From NCBI GenBank assembly GCA_963695415.1, contig CAVOGL010000007.1:620001-684000 (forward strand): a stretch of 64,000 nt of DNA. Direction: 5' to 3'. The notes beneath the pieces were generated by a model. It was not told where the DNA came from, did not search any database, and saw only the letters and a list, made by a program, of their open reading frames with translations. Shown piece by piece: positions 1 through 11,500 of this stretch. The stretch comes from CAVXWV01 sp963695415. GTDB lineage: Bacteria > Chloroflexota > Anaerolineae > Anaerolineales > UBA4823. Numbering within the stretch: position 1 is the first letter of the stretch; each line of letters begins with the position of its first letter. The position numbers were made by a program, and so were the translations under genes.

Positions 1-947
1 CGCGTTGCTATGAGAATCAACCATTGGATCCAAGCATTGGTCGCCCTCTGGCTAACTTCAAGATTTTCGTAGTAGGACCTGGTTTGCAGCCAGTACCAGT
101 TGGCATTCCTGGTGAATTACTGGTGGGTGGGATTGGTTTAGCTCAAGGTTATCTCAATCGCCCAGAATTGACTGACGATAAATTTATCCCTAATCCTTTT
201 TTGCCCGGCACAAGGCTTTATCGTACTGGAGACCTTGTTCGATACAGATCGAATGGTGAAATTGAGTACCTGGGGAGAATCGATCAGCAGGTTAAGGTTC
301 GTGGATTTAGAATCGAATTGGGGGAAATCGAGAGTGTTTTACGCCGTAATCCTAGGGTTATCGATGCGGTTGCAGCGGTTAAAACGGGCAAGACCGGTTC
401 TAAAGATAATCGATTGATCGCATACATAATCCCTGAGCAGCGCCTGGAGAATTCTGCGGTCGATAATTTTCTTTTGGAAATTAAGAATTCACTGGGAAGT
501 TCAATACCTGAATACATGATCCCAGGACATTTCATGGTGATGGAAGAATTCCCTCTCTCACCAAGTGGAAAAATCGACCGAGTATCATTACCAGATATGG
601 ATGAAGTGATCGGTAAGATTGCTCAAGAATTCGTTCCCCCAAGGAATCAGGTCGAGGAATCTTTGACCGCCATATGTTCTTCATTATTAGGGTTTGACCA
701 AGTGGGAGTATTCCACAATTTCTTTGAAATGGGGGGACACTCATTGTTGGCGACACAATTGATTTCAAGAGTGCGTGACGAGTTTGGAGTTGAATTACCG
801 CTGAGAAATGTCTTCGAACATCCAACGATTGCAGAATTGGCTTTGGATGTAGAAATCGCCATGAAAACACCTCAAATTCCAACGACAACAACCATTCAAC
901 CGGCATCGAGAGAGCGGAAGCGAATGAAGCGTTCAGACCTTAATTAA
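1..947 (+). CDS. Nonribosomal peptide synthetase, C-terminal part (adenylation end + carrier domain), cut by window edge
   Basis: The reading frame is open from the first bases (codons in register with base 3), so the gene begins outside the window. The visible part carries the C-terminal half of an adenylation domain: the A7 motif YRTGD, the A8 hinge VRGFRIELGEIE and the A10 motif LSPSGKIDR with its catalytic Lys. A peptidyl carrier domain follows with FFEMGGHSLL, whose Ser carries phosphopantetheine. The protein ends about 30 residues later in a Thr-rich then basic tail (PTTTT, RERKRMKR) without a thioesterase or condensation domain, so the loaded chain must pass in trans, most simply to the condensation domain that opens the next gene 37 bases downstream. 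The specificity pocket lies outside the window, so its amino acid is unknown. Confidence 0.95.
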   Translation, partial: RCYENQPLDPSIGRPLANFKIFVVGPGLQPVPVGIPGELLVGGIGLAQGYLNRPELTDDKFIPNPFLPGTRLYRTGDLVRYRSNGEIEYLGRIDQQVKVRGFRIELGEIESVLRRNPRVIDAVAAVKTGKTGSKDNRLIAYIIPEQRLENSAVDNFLLEIKNSLGSSIPEYMIPGHFMVMEEFPLSPSGKIDRVSLPDMDEVIGKIAQEFVPPRNQVEESLTAICSSLLGFDQVGVFHNFFEMGGHSLLATQLISRVRDEFGVELPLRNVFEHPTIAELALDVEIAMKTPQIPTTTTIQPASRERKRMKRSDLN

Positions 948-984
948 CATAATTAAGGCTTATTATCCAATTCAAGGCTCAAAT

Positions 985-3900
985 ATGACTTTATCAGATG
1001 ATACATCAAAAACGACTTTTGATTCTAACAATGAGGATGACGAGGTATTCGTTTTTCCAGCTTCGTTTGCCCAACAACGCCTTTGGTTTTTAGATCAATT
1101 CGAACCGGGCAGCCCTTATTACAATATCCCTATTGTCGTCAGGTTGAGAGGGAAATTCGATATCGCATTGTTCGAAAAAGCAATCAATGAAATCGTGTCC
1201 CGTCATGAAATATTAAGGACAACATTCGCTTCGATCGATGGAAAACCGGTTCAGGTTATCTCACCGGAATTATATATTCCAATCAAAATAATAGAAGTCT
1301 CTGGGGAAGAAGCAAAAATTCGCTACGACCATGCGATTGGTATTGCGAGAGATGAGGCCAGGCATAATTTTTCGTTATCAAAAGGACCTTTATTTACCAT
1401 AACAGTAGTCAAGCTTGATGAGCGTGACCATCTCATCAGCCTTGTTATGCACCATATCATTTCAGATGGCTGGTCGATTGGTGTTTTTATTCGTGAAATG
1501 TCTGTGTTTTATGATGCATTAATGGAAGGGCATGCACCTAACCTTGCTCCATTGAGCCTTCAATATGCGGATTATTCAGAGTGGCAGCGTGATTGGATGC
1601 AGGGAGAAGTATTGGATGCGCAACTTGAATATTGGAGAAACCAATTAGAAAATTCTCCTTCCCTACTTGAACTGCCAACAGATAGACCCAGACCAGCCGT
1701 GCAGACTAATCGTGGAGGCAATGCTTCAATTCATATCCCCCATGAATTGATGACGAAAGTCATTGAATTATCGCGAAAAGAAAACGCGACATTATTCATG
1801 ACTTTGCTGGCGGCAATGAATATATTGTTACACAAGTATTCAGGGCAAACGGATCTGTGTATCGGTACGCCAATCGCCAACCGTACCCGGGCAGAAATAG
1901 AACCTTTAATCGGGTTATTTATTAATACTCTGGTGATAAGAACTAATATTTCGCCGCAGGATACGCCCACCGATGTAATAAAGAAAGTCAAACAGGCTTC
2001 TCTTGGTGCATACGCCCACCAGGATTTACCTTTTGAGATGCTGGTTGACAATCTGGATATTGAAAGAGATATGAGTTATTCGCCGGTTTTCCAGGTTATG
2101 TTCATTTTACAAAATGCACAAAACACTACTGGATTGCGTATATCGTCAGACCTGGTGCTTGAGCAAGTTGAAATCGATGCGGGAACAGCTACTTTCGATT
2201 TATCCTTTTCTGTGACGGAACAACCAAAGTTTCTGGAAATCCTTGTTGAATACAACTCAGACTTATTCGACCATGAAACAATTGAACGATTGTTAGTCCA
2301 TTTAGAAATCTTATTAGACCGGTTGGTTCAAAATCCTGATAAGTCGATCTCTAATCTTTCACTCTTGAATGATGTTGAGTTGGAAACAGTTATCCGCACC
2401 TGGAATAACACGCCCCTTAATCTTCCTGAAGTGCCATTGATACATCAATTGTTCCGGAAGCAGGCTGAACGGACTCCACATGCAATTGCTGTCTCGCAAT
2501 CGGAAGGTGGAAGTATTCAAGAACTGACTTACCAGGACCTTGACATGAAATCTGACTTTTTGGCGGGATATCTGATAGATGCAGGGCTTAAAGTTGACGA
2601 CCTGGTAGGGTTGTGCCTGGAGAAATCAATTGAATTGATGGTCGCCATCCTGGGCATATTAAAAGCTGGATGTGGTTACCTTCCCCTAGATCCAGCATAT
2701 CCTGATGAACGCTTATTCTTCATGGTGGATGATTCCAAAACCAGGGTGATCCTCACTCAGGAAAGTTTTAGAGAAAAGCTTGAAACTTCTCCAGCTAAAC
2801 TCGTAATGTTGGATGAAGGTCTTCCGATTACTGCTGATGACCACGCTGTAATTTTGGAAAAGTTGAGCGCACGAGGAATCTCACCTGAAAATCTCGCCTA
2901 TGTAATCTATACTTCAGGCTCAACAGGTACTCCAAAAGGGGTGATGGTGACCCACCGTGGGGTCGTCAACCACAACCTCAGTGTGATCAATAAATTTGCC
3001 CTAAATTCATCAGACCGGGTTCTCCAGTTTGCTACAATAAATTTTGACACTGCGGTGGAGGAAATTTTTCCAACCTGGTTGGCTGGCGCAACCCTGGTTT
3101 TACCGCCAAAATCCAGACTTACAATGGGTATGTTGTTGTTGTCAAGCAAAGAGATCACTGATCTGGTTACAGAGGAGGCGATCACCGTCCTGGATTTACC
3201 CACAGCATTCTGGCACGAATGGGTCCAACAGCAATTTTTGTCCGCGCAACAATTGCCAGAAAGTTTGCGATTAATAATTCTGGGAGGAGAAAAAGCCTAT
3301 CGAGATCGTTATGATACCTGGGCAGGATTAAATGGTGGTCGTGTGAAGTTATTAAACACTTACGGTCCAACCGAGGGTACGATCATAGCCACGAGTTTTG
3401 ATCCCTCTGGAGGATTCTTGCACGATCATGATTTTCCAATCGGGACCCCATTACATAACGTAAATATATATATCCTTGACAGTTCTCTGAAACCGTTACC
3501 AGTAAATGTTCCTGGCGAATTGTATATTGCGGGTATAGGTGTAGCACGTGGTTATTTGAACCAACCCATATTGACGGATGAGAAGTTCCTGCCAAGCCCG
3601 TTTATTGCTGGTGAGCGTATGTATCGAACGGGTGACAGGGCAAGATGGTTGAGAGATGGCAACCTGGAATACATTGGTAGGGTTGATAGCCAGGTAAAGG
3701 TTAGAGGTTTCCGCATTGAAACGGGTGAAATCGAAACGACCATAAGGCAGTTCGAAGGAGTGAGGGATAATGCAGTGATCCCTTATCCTATACAGCGATT
3801 ATCTGCAGGTGCACAGACTGAAGATCATAGATTAGTCGGTTATCTGGTAGTCGAAGGTTTAGAGACCCAAGACCAGGCAGTGATGATTAACCATTTAAAG

Positions 3901-6900
3901 GATTACCTGCGCAAAAAATTGCCGGATTATATGATTCCGTCAACGTTTTTATTCATTGAAAAAATCCCCCTCACCCCTAACGGAAAAGTTGACAGGAAAA
4001 ACCTTCCGCATCCGGATATCGCCTCGCGTTCCTTAGAAGTTAGTTATCTTGCTCCAAGAAACTTGCTCGAAAAAAGATTACTCACTATATGGGAAACATT
4101 ACTTGGTAATGACAGGATAGGGGTGTTGGACAATTTCTTTGAATTGGGTGGGCATTCTTTGTTAGCTACACAGGTTGTGTCCAGGATAAAATCGGATATC
4201 GGAATTGATATTCCGTTACGCCTGATTTTCGAGGCGCCATCGATTTCTATGTTAGCTCAAAGGATTGAAACCGAAAACCTGGGAACCGGTAACAGGCAGG
4301 ATAACGAAATTATTCCTTACCCAATAAGTGATAAACCCATACCATTATCTTTCGCCCAACAACGATTGTGGTTTCTGGAACAGCTCGAACCTGGCAGCTC
4401 CAATTACAACCTTCCCGAATCGGTAATCATCACCGGACCTGTGGACGTGAATCTCTTTGAAGAATGTATAAATGAAATTATTCAAAGGCACAGCAGCCTA
4501 CGGACGGTGTTTGCTGAGATAGATGGGGCACCTGTACAAATTATTTTGCCGGAAATGCGGATAGCCATAACTCAGCATGATTGTTCTTATCTCCCGCCAG
4601 GTGAGAGGGAGATATCTGCTCGGGATCTGGCGTTGGAGGAAGTAAAAACTCCATTTAATTTAACCGAGGGACCATTACTGCGTGTCCACTTAATAAAATT
4701 GGGACTCAATGAAACCATATTGCTAATCACCATGCATCACATCGTTAGTGATGCATGGTCAACCCGGGTGTTCGTAGGGGAATTTGTGTTCCTGTATAAA
4801 TCTAAAATCAGCGGTTTAGCGGCTCAATTGCCTGATCTTGATATTCAATATAAGGATTTTGCACAGTGGCAGCGGAATTGGTTGGCTGGTGAGGTTCTGG
4901 CTGAACAGGTGGAATATTGGAAAACCAAATTGGGGGGATTGCCGGGTTTGCTAGAACTACCCACTGATCGTCCTCGACCCCCTGTACAAACATTCGTGGG
5001 GACCTATAAAACTTTTTCATTTTCTAAAGAAATCAGTCAGAAAATTACCGATATGGCAAAGCGCCATGGGGTAACAAATTTCATGGTACTGCTTGCAGGT
5101 TTCGATACTTTATTACACCGGTATACCAATCAAGATGGAATTGCAGTTGGCACACCGATCGCTAATCGTAATCGAGCTGAAATTGAGAACTTGATTGGTT
5201 TTTTCGTCAACACTTTGGTCATTCGTTCAGATTTTAGTGAAGAATTGACCTTTGTTGATCTACTTGACCAAATACGCGAAAACACCCTGGAAGCCTATGC
5301 TCATCAGGATTTACCATTTGAGATGATTGTCGATGCAGTCCAACCTCAAAGAAACTTGAGCCACAGCCCGATTTTTCAAGTGATGTTCGCCATGCAAACA
5401 CAAGGCTCAGTTGTGGATGCGAAAAATGAGAATTCAAGTGATGAGAATTTCACAATTCGCCCTTACGAGGTTCATAGTGAAACTTCTAAATTTGATTTGA
5501 CCCTTTTCATGATGGAAAATGAAGGTGTTTTCCAGGGTGCGTGGGAATTTAACACGGATTTATTCGAACCTTCAACAATAGATAGGATGATAGTTCATTT
5601 TACCAATCTTATGAGTGGAATCCTGGCGGATCCTTCGCAAAAAATCTGGGAAATTCCCCTTATTGGTCCAGATGAATATAAAACACTAATTCATGAATGG
5701 AATGAGACCTTAACTCCCATCCCAGATGACAAGTTCGCCCATCAGTTTTTTGAAGATCAGGTTATACAGAATCGTGAATCAATCGCTGTTATGGAATATG
5801 AATATTTTAATGGCGGACTTATTCCTGGAAAAGAGTACACATATCAGGAATTGAATGAAAGGGCAAACCAGTTAGCCCACTGGCTTGTTGAGAAAGGGGT
5901 AGGTCCTGGCAAATTGGTGGGGATATTTTTGCATCGCTCATTTGACCTTGTTATGGCTATTCTAGGTGTGCTTAAAGCCGGGGGAGCGTATGTACCGATT
6001 GATCCAATCTATCCTCCAGATCGTGTTTGGTACATGCTGGAAGATTCCCAATCTGTAGTTGTGATCACATCAGCTATATTAAAGAATCGACTCCTTCAGA
6101 AGCAAAGTGACGTATTCACCCAAAATTTCTTTTGCATTGACAGCGAAAAAGAAATGCTTGCGCATCTTCCCTCGAAGAACCTGGATACCAACCTTACCAG
6201 GGAAGATTTGGCTTATGTGATTTACACTTCTGGTTCAACCGGAAATCCTAAAGGAACCATGGTTATTCACCATGGATTGACCAACTATTTATCGTGGTGC
6301 CTTTCTGCATATCCTGTTCATAATGGTCAAGGTTCGCCTGTCCATTCATCGATATCATTCGACTTAACCATCACCAGTCTTTACACGCCACTCATCTCCG
6401 GCAAAAGAGTAATTTTATTGCCAGAAGAATTAGGTGTTGAGGCTTTGGGTGAATTATTGTTGGCAGATGATAATTTCAGCCTGGTGAAAATCACTCCAGC
6501 TCACCTCCATTTCTTAGGTCAGCAGCTGGAAACTGCAGTAAATCATGGGGAAACCAAATCCTTCATAATTGGAGGAGAGAATTTATTAATTGAACACATC
6601 CAGTATTGGAGAAAATATTCACCCGATTCAATGTTAGTTAATGAATATGGACCGACTGAAACGGTGGTTGGTTGCTGTGTCTATACTGTTCCGCGTGAGC
6701 AAGATTTCTCGGGAATCATACCTATTGGCAAACCGATCATAAACACCCGTTTGTATGTACTGGATGTTCACGGTCAACCTGTCCCAATAGGTGTTCCTGG
6801 TGAACTTTATATTGGCGGATATGGGGTAGCGCGAGGTTATCTCCACCAACCCGAGCTGACTCAAGAAAAATTTTTACCCGATCCATTTAATCCAATCCCT

Positions 6901-7920
6901 GGTTCGAGGATGTATAAAACAGGCGACTTAGTGAAGTACTTGCCTGATGGAAACCTGGTTTGTTTAGGCAGGATGGACTTCCAGGTAAAAATCCGAGGAT
7001 TTCGTGTAGAGCTTGGGGAAATTGAAGCCCTTATTAACAAGCAGGACAATATTGGTGATGTTTGTGTTTGGATCCATGAAGACTCAGTTGGGAAAAGGTT
7101 GGTCGCATACCTCGTCCCCGGTGATCATGATCAAGGAATAAATCTTGATCAGCTGCGCACTTTAATTAAGGAGAAGCTGCCTGATTATATGGTTCCTACT
7201 GCCTTTGTCATCATGGAAAATCTTCCATTGACGCCAAACGGAAAAATTGATCGGAATAGACTCCCAGCACCTGAATTTATTACTCCTTTGGAGATTTATG
7301 TTGCACCCAGGACTGCTGAAGAAAAATTAGTAGCGTCTGTTTGGGAAGAAGTCTTAGGGATAACAAGGATTGGAGCCAGGGATAGCTTTTTCGATCTTGG
7401 TGGTCACTCATTGTTGGCAACACAGGTCGCTTCGAGATTGAGACAGAGGTTAGGTTCCGAAATCCCACTGCGGTTATTATTCGAAGCCCCTACGGTCGAA
7501 GAATTAGCCCGTAGAATAAGCGCTGAGCAAAGAGGCACTGCTGGTATTCGGCTTCCAGCTCTCACAAAATTAACCGATGGTGAGAGTGCGCCCATATCTT
7601 TCGCCCAGGAAAGGTTATGGTTCCTGGACCAATTGATGCCTGAATCAGCCCAACACAATATCCCAATTGCGGTTCGGATCGTTGGCGATTTAGATCCTGT
7701 AATGTTGGAGAAATGTCTGAAGAAAATCATCGAAAGGCATGAAGTTTTTCGGGCTTCATTTATTAACGTTCCCAATGCCGACTCACCATCAGGTTACAGC
7801 GTTGTTCAAATTGTCGATCCGGAGTTTAAATTCAAGCTAAACAGAAAAGATTTCAGTCATCTGGATCCAGAAAGTAGATACGAACAAGGTGTTGGAAGAC
7901 ATTCGAAACGATGTTGCTGA
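985..7920 (+). CDS. Nonribosomal peptide synthetase, modules C-A-T-C-A-T plus start of a third C domain
   Basis: This is the intact first 2311 residues of a larger synthetase. Domain order: C1 (HHIISD at 156-161), A1 (A3 core YTSGSTGTPKG near 640, YGPTE near 793), T1 (GGHS, Ser1058), C2 (MHHIVSD near 1250), A2 (YTSGSTGNPKG near 1744), T2 (GGHS, Ser2142), then C3 starting near 2204. Aligning by eye to the GrsA pocket gives DTEDIGTIIK for A1, which resembles codes for basic residues (weak), and DLTKIGEVGK for A2, which differs at one position from the classic Asn code DLTKLGEVGK. The frame breaks at about 7887-7890, where an extra G replaces the C3 sequence with a short wrong tail and a stop. 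The next pieces continue the same domain. Start ATG at 985 lies 37 bases after the upstream NRPS. A start domain is absent, so it takes its chain from that protein. Confidence 0.96.
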   Translation: MTLSDDTSKTTFDSNNEDDEVFVFPASFAQQRLWFLDQFEPGSPYYNIPIVVRLRGKFDIALFEKAINEIVSRHEILRTTFASIDGKPVQVISPELYIPIKIIEVSGEEAKIRYDHAIGIARDEARHNFSLSKGPLFTITVVKLDERDHLISLVMHHIISDGWSIGVFIREMSVFYDALMEGHAPNLAPLSLQYADYSEWQRDWMQGEVLDAQLEYWRNQLENSPSLLELPTDRPRPAVQTNRGGNASIHIPHELMTKVIELSRKENATLFMTLLAAMNILLHKYSGQTDLCIGTPIANRTRAEIEPLIGLFINTLVIRTNISPQDTPTDVIKKVKQASLGAYAHQDLPFEMLVDNLDIERDMSYSPVFQVMFILQNAQNTTGLRISSDLVLEQVEIDAGTATFDLSFSVTEQPKFLEILVEYNSDLFDHETIERLLVHLEILLDRLVQNPDKSISNLSLLNDVELETVIRTWNNTPLNLPEVPLIHQLFRKQAERTPHAIAVSQSEGGSIQELTYQDLDMKSDFLAGYLIDAGLKVDDLVGLCLEKSIELMVAILGILKAGCGYLPLDPAYPDERLFFMVDDSKTRVILTQESFREKLETSPAKLVMLDEGLPITADDHAVILEKLSARGISPENLAYVIYTSGSTGTPKGVMVTHRGVVNHNLSVINKFALNSSDRVLQFATINFDTAVEEIFPTWLAGATLVLPPKSRLTMGMLLLSSKEITDLVTEEAITVLDLPTAFWHEWVQQQFLSAQQLPESLRLIILGGEKAYRDRYDTWAGLNGGRVKLLNTYGPTEGTIIATSFDPSGGFLHDHDFPIGTPLHNVNIYILDSSLKPLPVNVPGELYIAGIGVARGYLNQPILTDEKFLPSPFIAGERMYRTGDRARWLRDGNLEYIGRVDSQVKVRGFRIETGEIETTIRQFEGVRDNAVIPYPIQRLSAGAQTEDHRLVGYLVVEGLETQDQAVMINHLKDYLRKKLPDYMIPSTFLFIEKIPLTPNGKVDRKNLPHPDIASRSLEVSYLAPRNLLEKRLLTIWETLLGNDRIGVLDNFFELGGHSLLATQVVSRIKSDIGIDIPLRLIFEAPSISMLAQRIETENLGTGNRQDNEIIPYPISDKPIPLSFAQQRLWFLEQLEPGSSNYNLPESVIITGPVDVNLFEECINEIIQRHSSLRTVFAEIDGAPVQIILPEMRIAITQHDCSYLPPGEREISARDLALEEVKTPFNLTEGPLLRVHLIKLGLNETILLITMHHIVSDAWSTRVFVGEFVFLYKSKISGLAAQLPDLDIQYKDFAQWQRNWLAGEVLAEQVEYWKTKLGGLPGLLELPTDRPRPPVQTFVGTYKTFSFSKEISQKITDMAKRHGVTNFMVLLAGFDTLLHRYTNQDGIAVGTPIANRNRAEIENLIGFFVNTLVIRSDFSEELTFVDLLDQIRENTLEAYAHQDLPFEMIVDAVQPQRNLSHSPIFQVMFAMQTQGSVVDAKNENSSDENFTIRPYEVHSETSKFDLTLFMMENEGVFQGAWEFNTDLFEPSTIDRMIVHFTNLMSGILADPSQKIWEIPLIGPDEYKTLIHEWNETLTPIPDDKFAHQFFEDQVIQNRESIAVMEYEYFNGGLIPGKEYTYQELNERANQLAHWLVEKGVGPGKLVGIFLHRSFDLVMAILGVLKAGGAYVPIDPIYPPDRVWYMLEDSQSVVVITSAILKNRLLQKQSDVFTQNFFCIDSEKEMLAHLPSKNLDTNLTREDLAYVIYTSGSTGNPKGTMVIHHGLTNYLSWCLSAYPVHNGQGSPVHSSISFDLTITSLYTPLISGKRVILLPEELGVEALGELLLADDNFSLVKITPAHLHFLGQQLETAVNHGETKSFIIGGENLLIEHIQYWRKYSPDSMLVNEYGPTETVVGCCVYTVPREQDFSGIIPIGKPIINTRLYVLDVHGQPVPIGVPGELYIGGYGVARGYLHQPELTQEKFLPDPFNPIPGSRMYKTGDLVKYLPDGNLVCLGRMDFQVKIRGFRVELGEIEALINKQDNIGDVCVWIHEDSVGKRLVAYLVPGDHDQGINLDQLRTLIKEKLPDYMVPTAFVIMENLPLTPNGKIDRNRLPAPEFITPLEIYVAPRTAEEKLVASVWEEVLGITRIGARDSFFDLGGHSLLATQVASRLRQRLGSEIPLRLLFEAPTVEELARRISAEQRGTAGIRLPALTKLTDGESAPISFAQERLWFLDQLMPESAQHNIPIAVRIVGDLDPVMLEKCLKKIIERHEVFRASFINVPNADSPSGYSVVQIVDPEFKFKLNRKDFSHLDPESRYEQGVGRHSKRCC

Positions 7921-8599
7921 ACCTTTTAACCTTAAAAAGAGCACCTTTATTTCGTACTATCCTGTACAGATTGTCGACGGATGATCACATATTCTACACA
8001 AACACTCACCACATTATCACTGACGATTGGTCTTTGGGAATATTCATCGATGAAGTTGTCAGTTTTTACAATTTACTTGTAAGTGGGAATGATTTTAATG
8101 ATATTCAAGACATCGAATTCCAATATTCTGATTTTTCTTCCTGGCAACGAAAATGGTTCCGGGGTGAAATTTTCGATGAACAATTTAACTACTGGAAGAA
8201 GGAATTACAAGGTCTCCCACCTTTGCTTGAACTTCCCCTGGATAATCCAAGACCTGCTGTGCAAACATTTAGAGGCGAGAGATTAACTACAAAATTTAGA
8301 CCGGAGTTGATCAACAGGTTGCGTGACCTAAATCGCAAGGAAGGCACAACATTATTTATGTCCCTTTTGGGATTATTAAAAATGTGCTCCTTTTCCGATA
8401 TTCAAACCAGGATGAATTCGCAATCGGCACACCAATTGCCGGCAGGAACCACATCGAACTCGAAACCATTATAGGTTTTTTTGTGAACACTCTCGTGATA
8501 AGAGCAGACGTTGATGGGACGAAATCTTTCTTAGAACATTTGAGTCGTGTGCGTGAATCGAACTCTCGGTGCTTATGCTCACCAGGATATGCCTTTTGA
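7911..8599 (+). pseudogene. Third condensation domain of the NRPS, broken by four single-base indels
   Basis: The C3 domain continues across shifted frames. Removing one G at 7887-7890 restores QVLEDIRNDVAEPFNL. Removing one A in the A-run near 7930-7935 leads into APLFRTILYRL and the active-site motif THHIITDDWS (HHxxxD intact). Adding one A to the run at 8378-8382 joins GLLKNVLLFRYSNQDEF to FAIGTPIAGRN. Removing one base near 8555-8562 joins the next part to TLGAYAHQDMPFE. With these edits the domain is full length and motif-complete. Two edits lie in A-runs, which points to sequence error rather than decay. If the indels are real, the enzyme is split into inactive pieces within its third module. 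Confidence 0.88.
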
Positions 8600-11500
8600 A
8601 AACCTGGTAAGTAGTTTGAATGTAGAACGAGACATGAGCCACAGTCCCATTTTCCAGGTGATGTTTGTGCTGCAAAACGCTCCCAGGAAAAAAATTCAAA
8701 TTGGCGATGACCTGGGTTTCGAGCTTATTGATATTTACGATCAACTCGCTCGTTATGATCTGACTTTCACGGTTATTGAGGATGAAAATTCAATTCAAAT
8801 GGCGGTGGAATACAATTCCGATTTATTCAACCAGGACACCATCCAGCGCATGCTTGATCACTTTACATTGATCATGAATGGCGTTGTTTCCGATCCAACA
8901 ATCCCAATTGGGTCTATAAATCTTTTATCCGAAGAGGAGCGTGAATTAACCCTGATAGATTGGAACCGTACGGACAGGATGATTCCCGCTTACGAAAACA
9001 CGATTTCGAGGTTTGAAGAGATCGTAGATCGTTATCCTGAGAAAGATGCTTTGATTTTCTCGGGAAGAGAACGGATGGCATTGACTTACGAACAATTAGA
9101 TAAAAGGTCGAACCAACTCGCTCATTATCTCTTATCAGAAGGTATAAAACCCGAATTGTTTGTTGCTGTTTACACGGAGAGATCGCTTGAGATGATTGTA
9201 GGCATCCTTGGGATTATGAAAGCTGGCGGGGCTTATATTCCTATCGATCCAAGATATCCACAAAGCAGAATTGAGTATATGCTGAATGATGCTCAACCAG
9301 AATTGATCATTACCCAACATTCTCTCCAGAATTCCATCGACCATTTGGATATTCTTTCTATTTGTTTGGATACGGAATGGGAAAAAATATCGAAATTTGA
9401 TGATACTCGCATCAATGTAATCAAAAGCCTCGATCAGCTGGCGTATGTTATTTATACATCGGGATCAACTGGAAATCCAAAAGGAGTATTACTTCGCCAC
9501 CAGGGCTTGTTAAATTTAATATTCGCTGTCCAAGATTCTACAGGTATTAGCGATGATGACAAATTACTTCAGTTCGCAGCCTTCAGTTTTGATGCCTCAG
9601 TGGTGGATATTTTCCTGGCGCTGGGGTGGGGGATGACTTTATGCCTGGCACCACAAGAAATAATTTCATCTGCACTTGATCTGCACAAATTGATCATTGA
9701 TGAAGAAATTTCGATCGTAACTTTACCACCTTCAATGCTGGCAGTTATGCCTGATGAAAATTTGGAGAGTCTTCGCATAGTCATTTCGGCTGGGGAAGCA
9801 TGTAAAAAGGAGATCGTCGATCGCTGGGCTCCAGGTAGAAGGTTTATCAATGGGTATGGTCCAACCGAAACAACTGTTGCAGCTACAATGGGTGATTGTT
9901 TCGCTGAGGATCAACATCCACCGAGAATTGGGAAACCGATTCTAAACTTCCAGGTTTATGTGGTTGATGAGAACCTCCAACCGGTTCCAATAGGGGTGCC
10001 AGGTGAATTGGTGGTTGGTGGTGTTGGATTGGCGCGTGGGTACCTAAATAGACCAGAATTGACAAAGGAAAAGTTTGTTCCTGACCCATTTACTAATGAT
10101 CAGGCAAAGAAAATTTACCGTACTGGTGATCGAGTTAGGTGGTGTGTAGATGGGACTATTGAATATCTGGGTCGGATTGATGAACAGGTAAAAATCAGAG
10201 GCTTCCGAATTGAGCTGGGTGAAATCGAGGAAAACATCCTTTCGGTTGATGGAATATTGCAGGCTGTTGTTGTGAAAGTGGCAAACGAAGAAGCTGGCGA
10301 TCGATTGGTTGCTTATTTGGTGGTTGAGCATCCGGATGATTTTTCAATAGAAACTCTACGCTCCCACTTACGCTCTAACTTGCCTGAATACATGGTTCCT
10401 GCAACTTTCAACATCCTCGATGTATTACCCCTGACTCCGAGTGGGAAGATTGACAAGAAGAATCTTCCTGTTCCAGAATTCTCTCATAGAGAAGTTGGAG
10501 AAGATTTTGCCTATCCGGTTACTGAAGATGAGATCACTCTGGCAGGGATATGGGCAAAATTGATTAAATTGGATCGAATCAGTATTGACGATAATTTCTT
10601 CGAGATCGGTGGCGATTCGATTTTAAGCATCCATATGATTACATTGGCAAATGATGCTGGAATTGATATTACACCCAGGCAAGTTTTCCGATTTCCTACA
10701 ATCAGAACTTTATTGGCTAACGCAGGCAGTGATTCAATCGATGCTGAGCAAGGTCTGGTTAGTGGTCGCGCTCCGCTTTCTCCAATTCAAGAAAGGTTCT
10801 TTCTGAACAATTGGAAGAATCCAAATCACATGAATGTATCCCTGATGCTGGCGGTGTTTGACAAGCTTGACAGAAGCTTGTTAGAAACAACTTTAAAAGT
10901 TCTAATCCAACATCATGACATTTTACGAGCAAGATTTTATGAGGACACGAACGGGTGGGGATTATGGATCGACGATCGACTTGATGAAACCCCATTCGTT
11001 TACCAAGAAATAGTAGGTGTGGATGACACGGATCTTGTAGGAATTATCGAAACGACCGCATCACAGCATCAGATGGATTTTAACATCACCCAGCCTCCAT
11101 TGATGAAAGTTGTCTTAATCAGGTTGGAGGAGGGTGTCCCGGATCGATTGTTGTTTGTTTTTCACCACTTGATCTTCGATCCAGTGTCTTTGAGAATATT
11201 CTTGAATGATTTCATGTCTGTGTACGCACAACTCTCAAGTTCAAATGATCCTGTTCTGCCACCAAAAACCACCTCGGTTCTACAATGGAATAAGGCATTG
11301 GTCGAATTTGCGCAATCTGAGCGGGTCAAAAGCCAGATAGATTTTTGGGAGTCCATGTATCAAAATTTTAATCCGCTGTCCGTTGATATGGAGAATGGTT
11401 CCAATCTGGTTCTTGATTCGAGAAACATTTCTGCGACTTTAGATGCAGAAATAACCAGTACCATTATCCAACGGATTCGGAAAGATTTTAAGGTGTCGGT

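Noticed and set aside
7887..8600. Programmed frameshifting in the NRPS
   Set aside because: Four indels of both signs in 700 bases do not form a shift signal; similar lesions occur in unrelated genes of the window.
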